A stretch of 21,104 bases of DNA from NCBI GenBank assembly GCA_934646865.1, contig CAKUEU010000030.1, positions 1 through 21,104 on the forward strand, given 5' to 3'. The notes under the pieces were generated by a model. The model was not told the origin of the DNA. It searched no databases and saw only the letters and a list, made by a program, of their open reading frames with translations. Below, piece by piece: positions 14,341 through 21,104 of the stretch. This DNA comes from an uncultured Collinsella sp. Lineage in GTDB: Bacteria > Actinomycetota > Coriobacteriia > Coriobacteriales > Coriobacteriaceae. Made by a program: the position numbers and the translations under genes. Each line of letters begins with the position of its first letter. Positions within the stretch are counted from its first letter, which is position 1.

Positions 14341-15015
14341 ATGCGAATTTTGATCGTCGAGGACGAGCGGGCGCTGTGCGATGCAATCGCGCGCAGTTTG
14401 CGAAACTTGGCGTACAGCGTCGACTGCCGTCACGACGGACAGGAGGCGCTCGACCTACTGAACGTTGAGGCCTTCGACCTCGTGGTACTCGACCTCAACC
14501 TTCCCCGTATCGACGGCATGACCGTACTCAGGGAACTTAGGAAAACTGACTGCGAGACTAAGGTACTGATTCTGTCCGCGCGTGGCGAAGTATCCGATAA
14601 AGTCGCCGGACTCGATGCCGGCGCCAACGATTACCTCACCAAGCCGTTCCATCTGGACGAGCTTGCGGCAAGGATTCGCAGCCTTACCCTCAGACGCTTT
14701 ACACAAAGCGACATAGTTTTAACCTGCGGAAAGCTCCGCTTTGACACCAAGGCGCGCATCGCTTCCGTGGACAGCGAGGCTCTATCTCTTACACGCAAGG
14801 AAACGGGAATCCTGGAATACTTGATGCTTAATCAGGGGCGACCGGTAAGCCAAGAGGAGCTTATCGAACACGTCTGGGATAGCACCGTGAACAGCTTTAG
14901 CAACGCGACCCGCGTTCACATCTCGTCGCTCCGAAAAAAGTTGCGCAGTGCTTTGGGATACGACCCGATTCGCAATCGGATTGGAGAGGGCTACGTTATG
15001 GAGGACAGCGAATGA
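14341..15015 (+). CDS. OmpR-family response regulator
   Basis: A 224-aa two-domain regulator. The receiver has acidic residues E7/D8, phosphorylation site D51 in VVLDLNLP, S79 and K101 in YLTKPF. The C-terminal winged helix (about 127-222) contains LSLTRKETGILEYL and the recognition helix NATRVHISSLRKKL. ATG 14341 has GAGGAG 6 bases upstream; an ATG at 14323 is in frame but lies before that site. Its stop overlaps the kinase start (ATGA), so both are co-translated. It is divergent from the thiol-redox operon, which is its most likely target. Confidence 0.95.
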   Translation: MRILIVEDERALCDAIARSLRNLAYSVDCRHDGQEALDLLNVEAFDLVVLDLNLPRIDGMTVLRELRKTDCETKVLILSARGEVSDKVAGLDAGANDYLTKPFHLDELAARIRSLTLRRFTQSDIVLTCGKLRFDTKARIASVDSEALSLTRKETGILEYLMLNQGRPVSQEELIEHVWDSTVNSFSNATRVHISSLRKKLRSALGYDPIRNRIGEGYVMEDSE

Positions 15016-16163
15016 AAAGGCTTTCGCTGCAATGGCGCATAACGATCATGACGGCACTGCTAACGTGCGCGGCGTGCGTGCTAACGAACTGCTTGGTCGG
15101 CTATACGGGCATGCGCTACATGGATGCCATCGGCAGCGACATCTCGGCCTTTAACGCTGCCGGCGAAGATGCGCCTCGGGCATTTGACCCAACGAAGGGG
15201 ACCCTCGATGACGAGGTCACGATCGTTGTAAACGACGCACAGGAATCTTTTGGCGCGACAGCCTGGTGCATCACGGCTGGAATCACGCTACTTGGCGGCG
15301 TACTGGCATACTTTGTGAGCGGCCGTGCACTTAAACCGCTACGGGCTTTTGCAGCCCAGGTTGAGCGCGTGCAGCCTGACAACCTAAGCGAAATTAAGCT
15401 CAGCAAAGATGTACCCACCGAGCTACAGCGATGCAGCGCCTCATTCAACGACATGATCGCCCGTCTTGGCGAAGGGTTCTCTGCACAGCGTCAGTTTACC
15501 GGCAACGCCGCACACGAGCTGCGCACCCCGCTCGCCCTTATGCAGGCACAGATTGAACTATTCATCTCCGAGCACTCCGGTTTGCAACCCGAAACAGCCG
15601 AGCTACACGGCCTGCTACAAGAACAAACTGAGCGGATGTCGCGGATGACCAAGGTGTTGCTCGAGATGAGTGAGCTCCGCAGCGTTCCTTGCGAGGACCA
15701 TGTCGAACTTGGCCCCTTGTCCGAAGAAGTCCTCACCGACCTTGCGCCACTTGCCGAGCATAAAGACATCGTCCTCAATTGCAGTGGAGGCGCTTTGATA
15801 ATCGGAAGCGATACGCTCCTCTATCGGTTGGTGTTTAACTTGGTCGAAAATGCCATCCGTTACAGCCGCCCCAGCTCGACTGTCAACGTCTCCATCTGCG
15901 GCGACGACAGCCACGTGTTCCTGCGAGTCGAGGATCGGGGCCCGGGAATACCCAAGCAGTACCGTGAGAGCATCTTCCAGCCGTTCTTTCGCCTGGATAA
16001 ATCCCGCAGCAGGGCATACGGCGGCGCAGGACTCGGGCTAGCGCTTGTTTGGGAGATTGCAGCGCTGCACGGCGGCACGGTCGAGGTCGAAGCAAGTTCC
16101 AAGAACGGAACCACCATGCTCGCGACCCTTCCAAAACGGACCACAGCGTCAACCGAACAGTAA
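15012..16163 (+). CDS. Membrane sensor histidine kinase
   Basis: A 383-aa kinase. Two spans (about 11-30 and 84-103) bracket a short extracytoplasmic loop of about 53 residues with no cysteine, then a HAMP linker (104-156), H-box FTGNAAHELRTPLAL with phospho-accepting H168, N-box LVENAIRYS, and ATP-lid glycines DRGPGIP and GGAGLGLAL. The small sensor loop suggests detection at or in the membrane. It overlaps the response regulator gene by 4 bp and pairs with it. The signal might be redox state of the neighbouring relay; this is inference. Confidence 0.95.
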   Translation: MKRLSLQWRITIMTALLTCAACVLTNCLVGYTGMRYMDAIGSDISAFNAAGEDAPRAFDPTKGTLDDEVTIVVNDAQESFGATAWCITAGITLLGGVLAYFVSGRALKPLRAFAAQVERVQPDNLSEIKLSKDVPTELQRCSASFNDMIARLGEGFSAQRQFTGNAAHELRTPLALMQAQIELFISEHSGLQPETAELHGLLQEQTERMSRMTKVLLEMSELRSVPCEDHVELGPLSEEVLTDLAPLAEHKDIVLNCSGGALIIGSDTLLYRLVFNLVENAIRYSRPSSTVNVSICGDDSHVFLRVEDRGPGIPKQYRESIFQPFFRLDKSRSRAYGGAGLGLALVWEIAALHGGTVEVEASSKNGTTMLATLPKRTTASTEQ

Positions 16164-16166
16164 AAC

Positions 16167-16204
16167 GAGAGGGGTCCCGCACACGTTTGCGCGGGACCCC
16201 TCTC
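16167..16204 (-). terminator. Terminator hairpin between kinase and GMP synthase genes
   Basis: A perfect 14-bp stem GAGAGGGGTCCCGC (16167-16180) with its complement at 16191-16204 and a 10-nt loop. On the minus strand it is followed by GTTTTAC, the better rho-independent signal, so it mainly ends the GMP synthase transcript (stop at 16237); on the plus strand it can also stop the kinase message, which ends 3 bp before. Confidence 0.85.
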
Positions 16205-16236
16205 TGTCAATGCAATTCGCCCAAAAAAGTAGAAGC

Positions 16237-17217
16237 TTACTCCCACTCGACCGTGCCGACGGGCTTGGGGGTCAGGTCGTAGCAGACGCGGCAGATGCCG
16301 GGAACCTCGGCGGTGACACGGGCGGTAATACGCTTGAGCAGCGCCCAGTCGAGCTCGGGCACCTCGGCAGTCATGACGTCGACGGTGTTGATGCAGCGAA
16401 TGATGCAGGGCCAGTCGTAGGCGCGTTTGCCCTCGCGCACGCCGGTGGCGCGGAAGTCGGGGACGACGGCAAAGTACTGCCAGATGGTCAGACCGGCCTT
16501 GTCGATCTCCTCGCGCACGATGGCATCGGCCTCGCGCAACGCCTCAAGACGATCGCGTGTGATGGCACCAAGGCAGCGAACGCCCAGGCCGGGGCCGGGG
16601 AACGGCTGGCGCTCGACCATGTTCTCGGGCAGACCGAGCTCGCGGCCGACAACGCGAACCTCGTCCTTGTACAGCAGCTTGACGGGCTCGCAGAGCTCAA
16701 ACTGCAGGTCCTCGGGCAGGCCGCCCACGTTGTGATGGGCCTTCACGCCGTCTTGGGACTCAAGAATGTCGGGATAGATGGTGCCCTGGGCGAGGAAGCT
16801 GACCTCGTCGCCAACCTTGCGGGCCTCCTCCTCAAACACGCGGATGAACTCAGCACCGATAATCTTGCGCTTGGCCTCGGGCTCGTCCACGTCGACGAGC
16901 TTGTCCAGGAAGCGATCAGTAGCGTCCACGTAGACCAGGTTGGCATTCATCTGGTTCTTAAAGACGTCGACAACCTGCTCGCTCTCGCCCTTACGCATCA
17001 GGCCGTGGTTCACATGCACGCAAATGAGCTGCTTGCCGATTGCCTTGATGAGCAACGCCGCGACGACCGAGCTGTCGACGCCGCCGGAAAGGGCCAGCAG
17101 GACCTTCTTGTCACCGATCTGCTCACGGATTGCGGTGACCTGCTCATCGATGAACGCCTGGGCAAGTTCGGGAGTGGTGATACGCACCATGTCGTCGGGA
17201 CGCTTGTTGGAATCCAT
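16237..17217 (-). CDS. guaA: GMP synthase ATP-pyrophosphatase subunit (no glutaminase domain)
   Basis: A 326-aa protein that converts XMP to GMP with ATP and ammonia. The PP-loop SGGVDSS (44-50), the IGAEFIRVFEEEA helix, AQGTIYPDI, and the C-terminal dimerisation domain (QPFPGPGLGVRCLG, then DLTPKPVGTVEWE) are complete. The roughly 190-residue N-terminal glutamine amidotransferase domain of the usual ~510-aa bacterial enzyme is absent. ATG 17217 has AAGGAG 6 bases upstream and the next upstream gene is divergent, so this is not a simple frameshift. The layout equals the archaeal-type subunit B (GuaAb). A separate GuaAa-like glutaminase or direct ammonia use is implied. A TATAAT lies 67 bp upstream. 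Confidence 0.92.
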   Translation of the reverse strand: MDSNKRPDDMVRITTPELAQAFIDEQVTAIREQIGDKKVLLALSGGVDSSVVAALLIKAIGKQLICVHVNHGLMRKGESEQVVDVFKNQMNANLVYVDATDRFLDKLVDVDEPEAKRKIIGAEFIRVFEEEARKVGDEVSFLAQGTIYPDILESQDGVKAHHNVGGLPEDLQFELCEPVKLLYKDEVRVVGRELGLPENMVERQPFPGPGLGVRCLGAITRDRLEALREADAIVREEIDKAGLTIWQYFAVVPDFRATGVREGKRAYDWPCIIRCINTVDVMTAEVPELDWALLKRITARVTAEVPGICRVCYDLTPKPVGTVEWE

Positions 17218-17246
17218 GCAGAGCTCCTTTTCGGTTCGATGGAAAT

Positions 17247-17289
17247 GCGTTGCGCATATGCAAACGCACCGTCATATGACCTCATTATA
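17247..17289 (-). promoter_or_regulatory. GMP synthase promoter region with stacked palindromes
   Basis: A perfect -10 TATAAT (17289-17284) has no good -35. Around the expected start lies GTCATATGAC (17271-17280), a 10-bp palindrome, and 13 bp further an imperfect dyad (GCGTT 17247-17251, AACGC 17263-17267) centred on GCATATGC. These could be operator sites or a leader hairpin. No purine riboswitch was recognised. Confidence 0.4.
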
Positions 17290-17367
17290 TGCAGAGCGAG
17301 CTTCGTTTCCCATCGCTGCAGCAGAGCTTTTTGCTGGGGCGGCAATATTTATTTATCCCGAGGTCAT

Positions 17368-17478
17368 CTAGGCTTTGGTAGCCACCTTTGAAGCATCGCC
17401 GATAAACTCTTCCTTTATACGTTTGACACAATCGTAGGCGATACCCACAAATACCGGTCCCGAGCAACAAGAGTACAA
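17368..17478 (-). CDS. Possible 36-aa peptide upstream of the GMP synthase gene
   Basis: A minus-strand frame ending YDCVKRIKEEF / IGDASKVATKA and then TAG has a coding-like composition, in a gap of almost 300 bp between divergent genes. It could start at TTG 17478 (no ribosome site) or an internal GTG. It overlaps the likely LuxR promoter. It may be a remnant or chance; listed because the gap is otherwise unexplained. Confidence 0.18.
   Translation of the reverse strand: MYSCCSGPVFVGIAYDCVKRIKEEFIGDASKVATKA
17423..17452 (+). promoter_or_regulatory. Possible promoter of the LuxR-type regulator
   Basis: A consensus -35 TTGACA (17423-17428) is followed after 18 bases by a weak -10 ACAAAT (17447-17452). 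A TACAAT at 17474-17479 is an alternative -10 without a -35. Start ATG 17515 lies 62 bp downstream of the first. Confidence 0.35.
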
Positions 17479-17514
17479 TTGCTGCTACTGTTGCCAGCTG
17501 ATGGGAGATGGAAG

Positions 17515-18519
17515 ATGGACTGCGAAGGCTGCTCGCGCGTTCCCATGCCGTTAATGTGCACCGCCTTTGTGCCGGGGCAAATGGATGCCGCGGTCGCAAG
17601 CATCACTGACCCCGATTCGCGCGCCATCGCCACGGCAGAAGCGCTGTACTTTCGCGGACAGGCCACGCTCGCCGCCGCGACGGCACGCCCCTATCTTGAC
17701 GCCACCGACCCCGCACTGCGCTATTCCGCATGCTTCATCTGCGGATATGCCAGCCTGTCGCTCAACCGTATCGCCGATGCCCGCCGTTGCCTTGCGGGTA
17801 TCCTCGATACGCCAACTGACGAGGAATCGCCCGCCGTCCACGCCATGCATATCCTGTTCGCCTCGGCCGCAAGTGTCCTGTTGCACCTGCCTTCCCCGTA
17901 TTCTGCCGAAGAGTTTTATCCACTTGCGGCACATCTGCCCGAAGGCCTGCGCCTGTTCGCCAGTTACGTGATGGCGCATGCCCTGTACCTACGAGGCGAA
18001 TATGGCCGTAGCCTGGGCATGGCGGAAAACGCCCTGATCATGAAACAGGAAAGTTATCCCATCTCGGAGCTGTTCCTGCACCTGTCGGCCTCCATGGCCT
18101 GCATGAGTCTCAAAGACGTCGACGCCGCAAAGGCGCACTTCGGAGCCGCTTGGGACATTGCGCGCCCCGACGGCCTTATCGAGCTCATCGGCGAGCACCA
18201 TGGTCTTTTGCAGGGACTTATCGAGGCGTGCCTAAAACAGCAATACCCCGACGATTTTGCACGCATCATCGAGATCACGTACCGCTTTAGCTACGGATGG
18301 CGACGCATCCACAACCCCGACTCGGGCGAGGATGTGGCTGACGATCTAACCACCACGGAATTCACCATGGCCATGCTCGCCTGCCGCGGATGGACCAACG
18401 CCGAAATCGCACGCCATATGGAAGTATCGCCAGGCACCGTTAAAAACCGCCTGTCCGGCGTGTATGCCAAGCTTGGTATCGGAACTCGCGCCGAGCTGGT
18501 TGCCCACATGTTGCGCTAG
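17515..18519 (+). CDS. LuxR-type transcriptional regulator with TPR-like helical domain
   Basis: A 334-aa protein. The C-terminal 65 residues are a LuxR/GerE helix-turn-helix (TTTEFTMAMLACRGWTNAEI, then HMEVSPGTVKNRLSGVYAKL), and the first 250 residues are alpha-helical pairs (for example ALRYSACFICGYASLSLNRI, LRGEYGRSLGMAENALI) of TPR/MalT-like character. No receiver domain or ATP site is present. ATG 17515 is chosen for GGGAG 7 bases upstream. Cysteines C3 and C6 open the protein (MDCEGC). The gene precedes a large secreted protein on the same strand by 156 bp; control of that gene is a reasonable guess. The signal is unknown. No terminator was seen after it. Confidence 0.85.
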   Translation: MDCEGCSRVPMPLMCTAFVPGQMDAAVASITDPDSRAIATAEALYFRGQATLAAATARPYLDATDPALRYSACFICGYASLSLNRIADARRCLAGILDTPTDEESPAVHAMHILFASAASVLLHLPSPYSAEEFYPLAAHLPEGLRLFASYVMAHALYLRGEYGRSLGMAENALIMKQESYPISELFLHLSASMACMSLKDVDAAKAHFGAAWDIARPDGLIELIGEHHGLLQGLIEACLKQQYPDDFARIIEITYRFSYGWRRIHNPDSGEDVADDLTTTEFTMAMLACRGWTNAEIARHMEVSPGTVKNRLSGVYAKLGIGTRAELVAHMLR

Positions 18520-18675
18520 CGGACCGCCTGCCAAACACGCCACACGCACCCCAGCGCCCCCGCGCTTCCGCATTCGCATTTGGACATTTTGCCCCTCGAA
18601 CGGCACTACCGCGACAGGACACCTTCTCGCATAATTTGATTATTTCCACCGATATTTGCGGGATGGGAGCCCAAG

Positions 18676-21104
18676 ATGCTTGATCGCCGTTCGTTACTTG
18701 TTGCCGGAGCGTCCTCGCTGGCGAGCATTATGTTGCCGCGCGTGCCGGGAAGCGCAAACGCCTTCATATTGCCGTTCGCGCCCACCGAAGCCTATGCCGA
18801 CGAAGAAGACCCCTTCAAGGTGCTCGTTCTCTCGCGCACCATGTTCGGCGTGGTCGTGGTCGACGTCGCCAACAAGAATACGCCCATCACGGGTGCCCAG
18901 GTCACACTAACGTCGCGCTATGCCGCAGGCAAGCAGCTCACCGCCACAACTGATGACGAGGGCACAGCCATCTTTGAGGTTGCCCCGCTTTCGGAAGGCT
19001 ACGTGGACGAGGCAACGCTTCTCGACGCGTACGACTTTAACGGCGGCATCTCCATCAGCATGCCAGGCTACCGCGATGTCGAGATCCCCCTCGCGCGCAT
19101 CCAGGGCGGCACCGCCATTACCGCGCCCACGCGTCCGCTCTCCGACGGTGAGCCGTACTTTCGCCAGCTCACGTTTGACGAATGGGACATCCAGTACGCC
19201 GACGCCACATTCATGGCGATGCCCAAAGACGATGCAACAAATGCGCAGCCCGACACGCACGCCTTCACTGTACAGGCCCATCTGCCGCAGGGTGGGCAGG
19301 CGACGCTGCGCATCAACAAAGTGACGCCTGCCGCGGGCGGCTCACCCGAAACCGTCACGCAGATTGGCCAGGTCAAGGCCAGCGCAACGGGTGCGGATAA
19401 TCTGGCGACGTTCACGCTCGAAGACAAGTTCCTCGATGCGGCATCGGGCCTTCTGGAAGAAGGGTGCAAGCTGCGCTTTATCCTCGACTATCAGGGCAAA
19501 ACCTACACGCTCTCCTCCCCCATGGCCGTCGCCACCGCGCCGGCCGCAAAGGCGGAATCGGGCTCGACCACCATCATTCCCACCACCATGGATCAAGAGA
19601 TCACTCCGTTTGATTTCCCCGCGGCGTTCCCCGGCATCGGCGGCAACAAGTTCACCTGCTGGATGCCCACGTTTCCGATTCTCTTCGATTTCTCGTTTGC
19701 CGGGTACGTACTGTTTGGCGGCGGATACAAACCGGCCAGCTACATGAACGATTCGGGCAACCCTGATCCGGAGTACTGGAAGAAGTCGCCGCGCGAGTCG
19801 GGCGCCAAGCAGGCAAACCGCTACCTCGACGAGATGGAGGGGAAGTGGAATCAGTACAAGAGCATGAGCGCTGGCTCGGGCACCGACCCAAGAAACACTA
19901 AGCTCCTTCGCCACCATTGCACGCTGCTGTTCACGATGGATATCGCCACACAGCTGTACGGCTCGCTCGCCTACGATTGGGTAGGCAAAACCTGGGGCAA
20001 CAACAACGACCCCGCATACGGCAATATTAAGGCCCTCTTCCAGGTAAGAACCGACCTCAATTGGACCGAGCAGTTTACCCTGGGACCGGTGCCGTTTTTC
20101 CTAAACGTCAACCCCTGGGTGCTGGCAAAGCTGGCGCTCGCCGTTGGCGCCCACACGCACGGTAGCGGCGCGGCGTTTTTCAAGAACATTTCGCTCGACT
20201 ATTCCAACACGTCGGGCTCGTTCACCATCCAGATCGGACTTGCCGTCACCTTTGGAGCCGGCGTTGCAGGCGTCGCATCGTCCGCCGTGCGCGGTGCCGC
20301 ATCCCTCACGCTGTTCATTGGCTACGAGAAGGCGGATGGCCACCAGCTTCCGCGACTGCGCGTGGGCGCAGACGTCGACGTCGACGTGATGCTCCAGTTT
20401 GTCATGTTCAAGTGGACCACCAAGGCCTGGTCGGGGTCGTGGCCCACGCTCCTCGATTCGTGGAATATGTCGGTCAACAACGGCAACCAGTATGTGCGCC
20501 AGCATTCTGAGCTGGCACTGGGCGGAGACACGCCATATACGCTGGATGCCTGCTTTGGCGCGACCGGCAATGCCGAGTCGGGCGGCGTGCCGAAGTTTAT
20601 CGCGTCGGCCACCATCGTCACCAATGCCGAGCTGCTCGCATGCGCCGAAGTTGCAGCCACCGCCGCAAACGTCGCGCCGGCCGTGCGCGATTGGGAGCAA
20701 GCGGTCACGCGTATTGAGCTCGACGCGGATGCAGAGAGCGATGACACGGGACAGGTCGAGCATTTCGTCCACGCTCTGATGAAGAATGACGAAAACGCCG
20801 CGCCGATGTATAAGTACACCTATATCAGGCAGGCGACGAATGCCGTTGCGGACCCAAACGCCAATTCTGCCGGCGTGTCGGAGGACGAGCGGGGCGGTAT
20901 AAAGCCCTCGAGCGACAACGTACTCTTCCACGGCGTGCTCAGCGAAGCTCACATGAAGCTAGCGATGATTGCCGGCGTGGAGTGCCTGTTCCGTATCGCC
21001 TCGGTGCGCTACGGCGAGAATGGTCGTTCGCGCCTGGTGGTACACACGAAGGCAAACGGCGCGTGGTCCGCGCCCATGCCGGTCGACTTCCCCCTGGGCT
21101 TTGG
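18676..21104 (+). CDS. Large secreted protein with twin-arginine-type signal, 3' end outside window
   Basis: Open for 809 codons from ATG 18676 (GGGAG 8 bases upstream) to the window edge. The N-terminus MLDRRSLLVAGASSLASIML has the RR-x-L-L pattern of a Tat signal, with likely cleavage after AYA at residue 41. Residues about 48-115 resemble a carboxypeptidase-regulatory / Ig-like fold (VANKNTPITGAQVTLTSRYA, DDEGTAIFEV). The region to about 300 is beta-rich, followed by aromatic Gly-rich segments (about 330-620) with many Trp. The last visible part (about 755-809) has RIASVRYGENGRSRLVVHT, resembling one blade of a beta-propeller. No catalytic motif was recognised. It is probably an exported or surface protein. 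Function unknown. Confidence 0.88.
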   Translation, partial: MLDRRSLLVAGASSLASIMLPRVPGSANAFILPFAPTEAYADEEDPFKVLVLSRTMFGVVVVDVANKNTPITGAQVTLTSRYAAGKQLTATTDDEGTAIFEVAPLSEGYVDEATLLDAYDFNGGISISMPGYRDVEIPLARIQGGTAITAPTRPLSDGEPYFRQLTFDEWDIQYADATFMAMPKDDATNAQPDTHAFTVQAHLPQGGQATLRINKVTPAAGGSPETVTQIGQVKASATGADNLATFTLEDKFLDAASGLLEEGCKLRFILDYQGKTYTLSSPMAVATAPAAKAESGSTTIIPTTMDQEITPFDFPAAFPGIGGNKFTCWMPTFPILFDFSFAGYVLFGGGYKPASYMNDSGNPDPEYWKKSPRESGAKQANRYLDEMEGKWNQYKSMSAGSGTDPRNTKLLRHHCTLLFTMDIATQLYGSLAYDWVGKTWGNNNDPAYGNIKALFQVRTDLNWTEQFTLGPVPFFLNVNPWVLAKLALAVGAHTHGSGAAFFKNISLDYSNTSGSFTIQIGLAVTFGAGVAGVASSAVRGAASLTLFIGYEKADGHQLPRLRVGADVDVDVMLQFVMFKWTTKAWSGSWPTLLDSWNMSVNNGNQYVRQHSELALGGDTPYTLDACFGATGNAESGGVPKFIASATIVTNAELLACAEVAATAANVAPAVRDWEQAVTRIELDADAESDDTGQVEHFVHALMKNDENAAPMYKYTYIRQATNAVADPNANSAGVSEDERGGIKPSSDNVLFHGVLSEAHMKLAMIAGVECLFRIASVRYGENGRSRLVVHTKANGAWSAPMPVDFPLGF

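Noticed and set aside
16045..17391. 448-aa plus-strand ORF
   Set aside because: Antisense to the GMP synthase gene, overlapping the kinase 3' end and a terminator hairpin.
17285..17599. 104-aa minus-strand ORF with a hydrophobic stretch
   Set aside because: Runs antisense across the LuxR start and has no ribosome site; hydrophobic run likely chance.
20101..20952. 283-aa minus-strand ORF
   Set aside because: Antisense to the secreted-protein gene, which is open over 809 codons with a good start and signal peptide.
1..21104. tRNA, rRNA, integrase, transposase or phage genes
   Set aside because: None recognised on either strand; the repeats present have no adjacent mobility gene in this window.

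Overview
This 21.1 kb window is dense, moderately high-GC bacterial chromosome with short intergenic gaps. Gene content and style suggest a Coriobacteriia (Collinsella-like) gut actinobacterium: a class-M sirtuin/Zn-macrodomain pair, a MacB-like exporter with a very large outer domain, a CD1871A-type small CXXC protein beside ferredoxin and TlpA proteins, a Tat-type secreted protein next to a LuxR regulator, and many dispersed palindromes. The taxonomic placement is inference from gene content; no rRNA or other marker gene is present.

Layout. (1) 1-903: a redox-flavoured divergent module. A PPOX-family flavoprotein (cut by the window edge) and a 66-aa cysteine-repeat peptide lie on the minus strand, opposite an HxlR regulator with a perfect palindrome in the shared promoter region. 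(2) 1045-2656: a zinc-type macrodomain hydrolase and a SirTM ADP-ribosyltransferase, overlapping by 59 bp; a reversible ADP-ribosylation pair. (3) 2682-2794: two strong inverted repeats between convergent genes. (4) 2802-3761: a tRNA-dihydrouridine synthase. (5) 3810-6843: a LysR regulator divergent from an aldo/keto reductase - small helical protein - carboxymuconolactone-decarboxylase/cupin operon. (6) 6844-8731: accessory island-like stretch with two copies of a 182-bp palindromic element flanking an orphan membrane protein and a 37-aa ORF. (7) 8732-11980: a 1082-aa ABC exporter. (8) 12207-16163: TlpA lipoprotein, NapH-type ferredoxin membrane protein and CD1871A-type peptide on the minus strand, divergent from an OmpR-type response regulator and its histidine kinase. 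(9) 16237-17217: a GMP synthase ATP-pyrophosphatase subunit lacking the glutaminase domain. (10) 17515-21104: LuxR-type regulator followed by a large secreted protein that runs off the right edge.

How the parts work together. Three units look like regulator plus target pairs (HxlR, LysR, two-component system), and two of them are thiol/redox themed. The 12.2-16.2 kb unit reads as a sensor-controlled membrane electron relay delivering electrons to an extracytoplasmic thioredoxin. A 31-bp perfect palindrome occurs twice and a degenerate form once, each directly 3' of a minus-strand stop codon. Several real genes are too short to appear in a 60-aa ORF scan and were found by reading the sequence: 171-371 from its internal start, 7153-7266 and 14104-14250.
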